NCBI GenBank assembly: GCA_902788705.1
Contig: CADALE010000006.1
Location: forward strand, 124,001-188,000
Origin: an uncultured Coriobacteriaceae bacterium
GTDB taxonomy: Bacteria > Actinomycetota > Coriobacteriia > Coriobacteriales > Atopobiaceae
Direction of reading: 5' to 3'
DNA: 64,000 bases
Below are positions 58,468 through 64,000 of this stretch, piece by piece. The notes below the pieces were generated by a model that was not told the origin of the DNA, did no database searches, and saw only the letters and a program-made list of their open reading frames with translations. How positions within the stretch are numbered: position 1 is the first letter of the stretch; each line of letters opens with the position of its first letter. The position numbers were made by a program, and so were the translations under genes.

Positions 58468-59934
58468 ATGGCCAGCCTCAATGATGCCGCACGCGGCAAG
58501 ATGCGTACCGTAAACCACGAGGGACACGTTGCCTATCGTATGGATGACGCCCTCAAGCTGGTGACCATGGCGCTCACCAGCATGCTGGGCGAGCCCAAGT
58601 TCTATGGTGACAACACCGACGAGCTGATCAGGCTTGCCGAGCGCCTCTGCGCCGACGGCCAGGGCGAGCTCGTTGCCAAGCTGGCCGTGTGGACCCGCAC
58701 CAAGGGCAACCTACGCTCGGTCTCCCACGCGCTCGTGGCGGTTGTGGCGCACGTCGTGAAGGACCAGGAATACGTGCGCAAGGCGACGCACATCGTGGCC
58801 TCCCAGCGTGGGGACGACGGCACCGAGATTCTTGCCACCTATGCAGCCCTCTACGGCAAGCCCTTCCCCAACGCGCTGCGCCGCGGCGTGGCCGACGCCC
58901 TCTCGGGCATGAGCGCCTATGACATCGCCAAGTACCAGTCGGGCTCGCGCGAGTTCAAGCTGCGCGACACCCTGCGCATCGCCCATCCCGTTCCTCGTGA
59001 CGACGAGGCTGCCGCCGCCATGAGCGCCTGCATCGCCGGCACGCTGGGTAAGCCCAAGGGTTGGGAGACCGAGCTCTCGGCTCGCGGCAACACGGCCGAG
59101 GTGTGGGACGAGCTCATCGCCGAGGGCCGTCTGGGGTACATGGCGATGCTCCGCAACCTGCGCAATATGCTCAGCGCGGGAGCCAACGTCGAGCCCGTCC
59201 TCACGGTGCTGGAGAGTCCCGAGGCCGTGCATCGGTCCCGCCAGCTGCCGTTCCGCTTCTACTCGGCCTGGCGAGAGCTCCAAAGCGCCCATCTCTGCAC
59301 CACCCGCGTCCACAAGGCGCTCGATGCCGCGCTGGTGGCCTCGTGCGACAACGTGGATCGGCTGCCTGGCCGCACCGCGGTGCTCATCGACACGTCGGGC
59401 TCGATGAGCTCGTCGGTGAGCGAGAGGTCCGCCGTGACCTGCCGCGACATCGCAGCCGTGCTTGGTGCCTTGGCAACCTACATCTCCGACGACGCGTGGG
59501 TGTGCCAGTTTGACACCAGTGCGTCGCAGCTCGCCTTCACGGGCAGTTCGATTTTGGCTGACGTGCGGTCCGTCCCCTTCGCGGGAGGTGGGACCGACAT
59601 GGAGGAGGGCTTCGCATGCCTGATGGCAAGCGGCTTCGATGCCGACCGCGTCATCGTGATCTCCGACAACGAGGTGAACGGTGGCTTTGGTCGATACGGC
59701 CGGTGGCGTGGGCAGCTTGAGACCGTGCAGCGCGCGCTTGACCGCTATCGCGAGAAGGTGGGGCACGACGTGTGGTGCCATGCCATCGACCTGCAGGGCT
59801 ATGGCACCCAGCAGTTCACCGGACGCCAGGTGAACGTGATAGCCGGATGGTCCGACCAGGTGCTGCGCTTCGTCTCGCTTGCCGAGGGAGGCTTCGGTGG
59901 CATCCTTGACGAGGTCATGGCCGTCGAGCTGTAG
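58468..59934 (+). CDS. rsr: Ro60-like TROVE domain protein (Rsr)
   Basis: A 488-residue Ro orthologue. The TROVE HEAT-repeat ring occupies about residues 1-290, with FYGDNTDELIRLAERL, LVAKLAVWTRTKGNLRSVSHALVA and LPFRFYSAW blocks. The C-terminal von Willebrand A domain has the complete MIDAS start DTSGSMSSSVS (Asp 308), a GGTDMEEGF loop and VIVISDNEV. Ro proteins bind Y RNAs on the ring surface and thread misfolded or degraded RNA, often with polynucleotide phosphorylase. The gene follows its Y RNA. GGAGG lies 5 nt before the ATG. A terminator follows. Confidence 0.95.
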   Translation: MASLNDAARGKMRTVNHEGHVAYRMDDALKLVTMALTSMLGEPKFYGDNTDELIRLAERLCADGQGELVAKLAVWTRTKGNLRSVSHALVAVVAHVVKDQEYVRKATHIVASQRGDDGTEILATYAALYGKPFPNALRRGVADALSGMSAYDIAKYQSGSREFKLRDTLRIAHPVPRDDEAAAAMSACIAGTLGKPKGWETELSARGNTAEVWDELIAEGRLGYMAMLRNLRNMLSAGANVEPVLTVLESPEAVHRSRQLPFRFYSAWRELQSAHLCTTRVHKALDAALVASCDNVDRLPGRTAVLIDTSGSMSSSVSERSAVTCRDIAAVLGALATYISDDAWVCQFDTSASQLAFTGSSILADVRSVPFAGGGTDMEEGFACLMASGFDADRVIVISDNEVNGGFGRYGRWRGQLETVQRALDRYREKVGHDVWCHAIDLQGYGTQQFTGRQVNVIAGWSDQVLRFVSLAEGGFGGILDEVMAVEL

Positions 59935-59962
59935 CCTTCGCCTCGCATGGAGCCTTGGATAG

Positions 59963-59997
59963 GGGCGTCCCGGTGGCTTGGCTGCCGGGACGCCCTT
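59963..59997 (+). terminator. Intrinsic terminator after rsr
   Basis: GGGCGTCCCGG (59963-59973) and CCGGGACGCCC (59985-59995) form an 11 bp perfect stem with further GGC/GCC pairing possible in the loop, followed by TT. Confidence 0.75.
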
Positions 59998-60125
59998 CAT
60001 GTGGGTCCGCATCTCAACCCAACCATCATCGAAGGTTAATCTTCGCCTCGTTGGCCATTCATGTGTGAAGCCCATCATGCTAGCTGTCAGAAGGAGATGG
60101 CCAAGAGCCGGAAGGGATGATGGTC

Positions 60126-60923
60126 ATGGAGCTGCTGGAGAAGGTCGAGCTGGTCCGCGAGAAGTGTGGCGTTTCCTACGAGGAGGCCCGTGTGGCGCTT
60201 GAGGCGCATGACGGCGACGTGCTGGACGCCATCGTGGCGATCGAGCGCGGCGAGGTGCCGGCGACGGTGGTCGAGCCCGTGGAGGCTGCGGTCGAGGAGC
60301 CCGAGCCCGTGGAGGCTGCGGCCGAGGAGCCCGAGCCCGTGGAGGCTGCGGCCGAGGAGCCCGAGGCGTCCGAGGCCATGGGGGTCGCGGAGGCGGTCGT
60401 CGAGGCCGGGGTCGAGGCCGTTGGGTCCCTCGACGAGGTCGTGGCCGCCACCGAGGCTGCCGTGGAAGCCGTCGCCGAGGTGCTGGGGGAGGAGGCGCAC
60501 GAGGCCGTCGGGACCATCCCCGTTGCGGACGACCCGGCATCTGCAGAGCCTGCCCCGGAGACCGCCCCCGAGCCCCAGGCCTACGTCCAGGCTGCGGAGC
60601 GCGCCCAGCGGCGCGAGGCGCGTCGGTCCAAGGTGCGCGGCGCGTGGCGCTCGTTCTGGTCGCAGTGCGCGGGCATCCTGCGCTCCGGCATAGACATGAC
60701 GTTCGTGGCCATGCGCCATGACGAGGTCATGTTCTCCCTGCCCGTGCTGTTCCTGGTCATCGGCATGCTTGCCTGGGGCGCCACGCTCTGGCTGCTGGTC
60801 ATCGGCCTGTTCTTTGGCTTCCGCTACCGCATCGACGGCGCCTCCCCGGTGACGGTGGACGTGAACCGCGTGATGGACCGCGCCGCCGACCTTGCCGACG
60901 ACATCAAGAACGACGTGGCATAG
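60126..60923 (+). CDS. DUF4342 protein: UBA-like N-terminus, repeats, membrane helices
   Basis: A 265-residue protein. Residues about 1-38 form a UBA-like DUF4342 domain (LVREKCGVSYEEARVALEAHDGDVLDAIVAIE). An acidic Ala/Glu/Pro/Val linker of about 110 residues follows, starting with a ten-residue unit EPVEAAAEEP repeated three times. A basic stretch (AERAQRREARRSK) and two close hydrophobic segments (about 200-240) precede a short tail. Its role is unknown; DUF4342 proteins often sit at membranes. Three ATGs (60117, 60120, 60126) follow GAAGGG; 60126 has the best spacing. Confidence 0.75.
   Translation: MELLEKVELVREKCGVSYEEARVALEAHDGDVLDAIVAIERGEVPATVVEPVEAAVEEPEPVEAAAEEPEPVEAAAEEPEASEAMGVAEAVVEAGVEAVGSLDEVVAATEAAVEAVAEVLGEEAHEAVGTIPVADDPASAEPAPETAPEPQAYVQAAERAQRREARRSKVRGAWRSFWSQCAGILRSGIDMTFVAMRHDEVMFSLPVLFLVIGMLAWGATLWLLVIGLFFGFRYRIDGASPVTVDVNRVMDRAADLADDIKNDVA
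60271..60360 (+). repeat. Three in-frame 30 bp tandem repeats in the DUF4342 gene
   Basis: Units of 30 bp at 60271-60300, 60301-60330 and 60331-60360 encode EPVEAAAEEP-type decapeptides. The second and third units are identical and the first differs at two bases, pointing to recent expansion. Confidence 0.85.
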
Positions 60924-61127
60924 CACCGCGGCACCGCGCAGGTGTAATGATAGGCGGCGCCCTGGAGGACCCTCCTCCGGGGCGCCGCTCCGTGTCGCAG
61001 CGCGACATCTGCCAGCAGGGTCCTGCCTTTCGTGTGCGTAACGAATCGGGGAAGTTTGCCACGGACGGTCCTGAGCGCGGTATCATGAAGTCCCGTAGGA
61101 AGCATCGCGCGTCTACGGGAGGAAGCC

Positions 61128-62807
61128 ATGACCAAGCACATCTTCGTTACGGGCGGCGTCGTCTCGGCCCTGGGCAAGGGCATCACTGCGGCGAGCCTTG
61201 GCCGCCTGCTCAAGAGCCGTGGCTACAAGGTGATGATGCAGAAGGCCGACCCCTACCTCAACGTCGACCCCGGCACCATGAGCCCCTTCCAGCACGGCGA
61301 GGTGTTCGTGACGGAGGACGGCAAGGAGACCGACCTCGACCTGGGCCACTACGAGCGCTTCATCAACGAGAACCTCACCGCCCAGTCCAACTTCACGAGC
61401 GGCCTCATCTACCAGGAGCTGATCGACCGCGAGCGGCGTGGCGACTTCCTGGGCGGCACCGTGCAGGTGATCCCGCACGTCACCGGCGCCATCAAGGACC
61501 GCTTCCGCCGCATCGAGGACGAGACTGACGCCGACGTGGTCATCACCGAGCTGGGTGGCACCATCGGCGACATCGAGGGCCAGCCCTTCGTGGAGGCCGT
61601 GCGGCAGTTTCGCAAGGAGAAGGGCCCGGGCGAGACGGTGCTCATCCACGTGAGCCTGGTGCCCTACATCGCCGCCGCCCACGAGATCAAGACCAAGCCC
61701 ACGCAGCACTCCGTGAAGGAGCTGCGCTCGATGGGCCTGCAGCCCGACTTCATCGTGTGCCGCTCCGACCACGAGGTGGACGCCTCCGTGCGCGCCAAGA
61801 TCGCGAGCTTCTGCGACGTGGACGAGGACTGCGTGTTCGAGAACTCCGACTGCCCCTCCATCTACGACGTGCCGCGCCACCTGGCCGACCAGGGCTTCGA
61901 CCTCAAGGTGTGCCAGAAGCTGGGCATGGACCCACGCGAGAGCGACATGAGCAGCTGGTACTCGTTCACCGGCGCCCTGCACGAGGCCGAGGCCCTCAAG
62001 AGCGTGACCAAGATCAAGGTGGTGGGCAAGTACACCCAGCTTCCCGACGCCTACCTCTCCGTGATTGAGGCGCTGCACCACTCGGGCGTGTACTATGGCC
62101 GCCACGTTGACATCGAGCTGGTGGACGGCGAGGAGCTTGACGCGGAGCACGTCGAGGAGGTTCTGGGTGACGCCGACGGCATTCTGGTGCCCGGTGGATT
62201 TGGCATCCGCGGCATCGAGGGCAAGATCCTCGCAGCTCAGCGTGCGCGCGAGGGCAAGGTGCCCTACCTGGGCGTGTGTCTGGGCCTGCAGGTGGCGGTG
62301 TGCGAGTTCGCGCGCCACGTCTGTGGCCTCGAGGGCGCCAGCTCCACCGAGTTCGTGCCCGACTGCGCCTACCCCGTCATCGACCTCATGCCCGACCAGG
62401 AGGGCGTCGACGACAAGGGCGGCACCATGCGCCTTGGCGCCTATCCGTGTCAGGTGGCGGAGGGCACGCTCGCGCGCGAGGCCTACGGCGAGGGGCTGGT
62501 GTACGAGCGGCATCGCCACCGCTACGAGGTGAACAACGCCTACCGCGAGACGCTGTGCCAGGCGGGCCTCGTCATCAGCGGGTGCTCGCCGGACGGGCGC
62601 CTCGTGGAGATGGTGGAGCTGCCAGAGGACGTGCATCCATGGTTCGTCGCGTGCCAGGCGCACCCCGAGTTCAAGAGCCGTCCCAACGCGCCGCAGCCGC
62701 TGTTCCGCGAGTTCGTGCGCGCCGCCATCGCCCATCACGAGGGTGTCAGCCGCCTTGACCTGCACGTGGTTGGCGTACCGGTCATCCCCGACCAGCCCAG
62801 GGCCTAG
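61128..62807 (+). CDS. pyrG: CTP synthase
   Basis: A full-length 559-residue CTP synthase. The N-terminal amidoligase domain has [39 protein letters not shown] and [10 protein letters not shown]. The C-terminal glutamine amidotransferase domain has [17 protein letters not shown] (nucleophile Cys) and HRHRYEVN. It converts UTP to CTP. GGGAGGAA lies before the ATG, and TATCAT at 61081-61086 may be the -10 box. xerD follows 14 bp after the stop. Confidence 0.98.
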   Translation: MTKHIFVTGGVVSALGKGITAASLGRLLKSRGYKVMMQKADPYLNVDPGTMSPFQHGEVFVTEDGKETDLDLGHYERFINENLTAQSNFTSGLIYQELIDRERRGDFLGGTVQVIPHVTGAIKDRFRRIEDETDADVVITELGGTIGDIEGQPFVEAVRQFRKEKGPGETVLIHVSLVPYIAAAHEIKTKPTQHSVKELRSMGLQPDFIVCRSDHEVDASVRAKIASFCDVDEDCVFENSDCPSIYDVPRHLADQGFDLKVCQKLGMDPRESDMSSWYSFTGALHEAEALKSVTKIKVVGKYTQLPDAYLSVIEALHHSGVYYGRHVDIELVDGEELDAEHVEEVLGDADGILVPGGFGIRGIEGKILAAQRAREGKVPYLGVCLGLQVAVCEFARHVCGLEGASSTEFVPDCAYPVIDLMPDQEGVDDKGGTMRLGAYPCQVAEGTLAREAYGEGLVYERHRHRYEVNNAYRETLCQAGLVISGCSPDGRLVEMVELPEDVHPWFVACQAHPEFKSRPNAPQPLFREFVRAAIAHHEGVSRLDLHVVGVPVIPDQPRA

Positions 62808-62821
62808 AGTAGGGGAGGACC

Positions 62822-63835
62822 ATGGCACGCAGGGGCGACAAGGGTCGGGCATCCACCGTGCTGCTGGGCGACGAGTCGCCCACGCCGCTTTCCGACGCCG
62901 CGGACGACTACCTGTCGTATCTGGTGCTTGAGCGGGGTAGCTCGCCCAACACGGTGGAGTCGTACGGGCGCGACCTGCGGCGCTACCTCGCCTACCTGCG
63001 AAGCGACGGCGTGACGAGTCCCGACGAGGTGACCCGCGACGAGGTGGAGGGGCACGTGCGCGCGCTGGAGGAGTCGGGGCTGGCGCCCGCCTCGGTGGAG
63101 CGCGCCGTGTCGGCCATCAAGGGCCTGCACCGCTTTATGGTTGCCGAGCAGATCACCGAGGTACACCCCACGGCCGACCTGCTGCTTCCCAAGAAGCCCG
63201 AGCACCTGCCCGACGTAATCTCGCAGGAGCAAGCCTTTGCCTTGCTTGACGAGCGCATGTTTGAATGGCACGGGTCGGACGCGTCGTCAAGGCGAGCGCA
63301 GCTGGCCGAGGCGTCGCTCAAGCGCGACCAGGCCATCCTCGAGACCCTGTATGGCTGTGGCCTGCGCGTGAGCGAGCTGTGCGGCCTGGACCTCCGTGAC
63401 GTCCACCTTGACGAGGAGCTGCTGCGCGTGTTTGGCAAGGGGTCCAAGGAGCGCGTGGTGCCGGTGCTGGGCAGCGCGGCGCGCGTGCTGTCGGGCTACC
63501 TTGGGCAGTGGCGCGAGGTGCTGGCTGCGGGCCACCCCGGCACGCAGGCCGTCTTCCTCTCGGCGCGGGGGACGCGCATCACCCGGCAAGCCGTGCATGC
63601 CATCGTGGAGAAGTACGGCGCCTACGCGGGCATCGAGGGGCTGCATCCCCATACGCTGCGCCACAGCTTCGCCACCCACCTGCTTGAGGGGGGTGCCGAC
63701 CTGCGCATCGTGCAGGAGCTGCTGGGGCACTCGAGCATCTCCACCACGCAGCTGTACACCCATGTGGATCGCAGCCATGTGCGCATGGTCTACCTGGAGG
63801 CCCATCCCCGGGCCCACGTCGACGCGGGGGAGTAG
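62822..63835 (+). CDS. xerD: Tyrosine recombinase XerD
   Basis: A 337-residue tyrosine recombinase: N-terminal SAM-like core-binding domain (SYLVLERGSSPNTVESYGRDLRRYLAYL), then the catalytic domain with LYGCGLRVSELCGLD (first Arg), GKGSKERVVPV (Lys), HPHTLRHSFATHLLEGGADLRIVQELLGHSS (HxxR...H) and the nucleophile in TQLYTHVDRS. There is an extra stretch of about 25 residues between the two domains (FEWHGSDASSRRAQLAEASLKR). Position after pyrG and full length support a chromosome-dimer-resolving XerD rather than a phage integrase. Confidence 0.93.
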   Translation: MARRGDKGRASTVLLGDESPTPLSDAADDYLSYLVLERGSSPNTVESYGRDLRRYLAYLRSDGVTSPDEVTRDEVEGHVRALEESGLAPASVERAVSAIKGLHRFMVAEQITEVHPTADLLLPKKPEHLPDVISQEQAFALLDERMFEWHGSDASSRRAQLAEASLKRDQAILETLYGCGLRVSELCGLDLRDVHLDEELLRVFGKGSKERVVPVLGSAARVLSGYLGQWREVLAAGHPGTQAVFLSARGTRITRQAVHAIVEKYGAYAGIEGLHPHTLRHSFATHLLEGGADLRIVQELLGHSSISTTQLYTHVDRSHVRMVYLEAHPRAHVDAGE

Positions 63836-63853
63836 GCTGGGATTTGCTGGTGG

Positions 63854-63941
63854 GGGTACGGCTTGGGACGTACCCTAGCGGCCGAGAGATGGCCGAAGTG
63901 GGGGATTGACCACTTAGGGTACGGCTTGGGACGTACCCTAA
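63854..63941. repeat. Array of four adjacent hairpins after xerD
   Basis: H1: GGGTACG (63854-63860) with CGTACCC (63869-63875). H2: CGGCC (63879-63883) with GGCCG (63891-63895). H3: AAGTGG (63896-63901) with CCACTT (63910-63915). H4: TTAGGGTACG (63914-63923) with CGTACCCTAA (63932-63941). H1 and H4 share the loop GCTTGGGA and lie 63 bp apart as direct repeats. No gene is visible from 63836 to the window end. Confidence 0.75.
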
Positions 63942-64000
63942 CGGCGCTCGGTCGGCGTACTGGCGGCCACGCGCTGCCGAAGGCGGCTTCCGGGTGTCCG

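Noticed and set aside
58468..59934. TROVE gene as part of an RtcBA RNA repair operon
   Set aside because: No rtcA, rtcB or rtcR gene is present on either side.
62822..63835. Integrase of a mobile element
   Set aside because: Length, domain pattern and the pyrG-xerD context fit a chromosomal XerD; no attachment site or phage genes follow.

Overview
The window is a 64 kb stretch of high-GC chromosome with dense, mostly ordinary bacterial genes. Two gene blocks resemble those of class Coriobacteriia (Actinomycetota): alaS-ruvX-mltG-yqeG-aroK-aroB-like-pepQ/P-efp-asp23-nusB-xseB-tlyA-nadK-recN, and pyrG-xerD. Codon use, GC content, GTG/TTG starts, several apparently leaderless promoters and the MacB-like and coiled-coil FtsX permeases fit an Olsenella/Atopobium-like anaerobe (family Atopobiaceae). 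That placement is inferred from gene content only. No rRNA gene, ordinary tRNA gene, CRISPR array, prophage or intact insertion sequence was seen.

Layout. 0-12 kb: tail of an ABC protein, an AI-2E-type permease, a nuclease-like gene between two copies of a 113 bp inverted-end repeat, a heterodimeric ABC exporter with a histidine kinase/LytTR pair upstream, and a large domain-permuted GH3 protein. 12-24 kb: third repeat copy, azlCD branched-chain amino acid exporter, DUF1848 protein, amidohydrolase, CDF metal transporter, giant fused ABC ATPase-permease with palindromes in its linker, Y-family polymerase, DJ-1 protein and GntR regulator. 24-35 kb: ABC ATPase plus coiled-coil permease, MFS transporter, phospholipase-like protein, Vsr, phosphatase, diverged fourth repeat copy, histidine phosphatase, RarA. 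35-38 kb: two unknown membrane proteins and a DUF948/anti-sigma/SigB-like stress unit. 38-51.5 kb: the alaS-to-recN housekeeping block. 51.6-58 kb: broken HAD gene, 51 bp tandem repeats, ATPase-CYTH protein, PfkB kinase, a 242 bp MITE-like element, haemolysin III protein and a TIR-domain membrane protein. 58-60 kb: a Y RNA (YrlA-like, with a permuted tRNA-Arg-like domain) and its Ro-family partner. 60-64 kb: DUF4342 protein, pyrG, xerD and an array of hairpins.

How the genes fit together. The housekeeping block joins translation (AlaS, EF-P, TlyA), transcription (NusB), envelope (MltG), DNA repair (RuvX, RecN) and cofactor synthesis (NadK), with very short gaps or overlaps that suggest a few long transcripts. 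The kinase/regulator pair probably controls the exporter next to it. The most notable locus is 56.5-60 kb, where a TIR-domain transmembrane protein is divergent from a Y RNA/Ro module. The Y RNA folds by eye into an 18 bp closing stem, a bulged Ro-type helix and a tRNA-like domain in which the T-arm precedes the D-arm. The second notable theme is a set of small palindromic elements: the 113 bp repeats, a 74 bp inverted repeat sharing their core, palindromes inside an ABC transporter gene, a MITE-like element and a terminal hairpin array.
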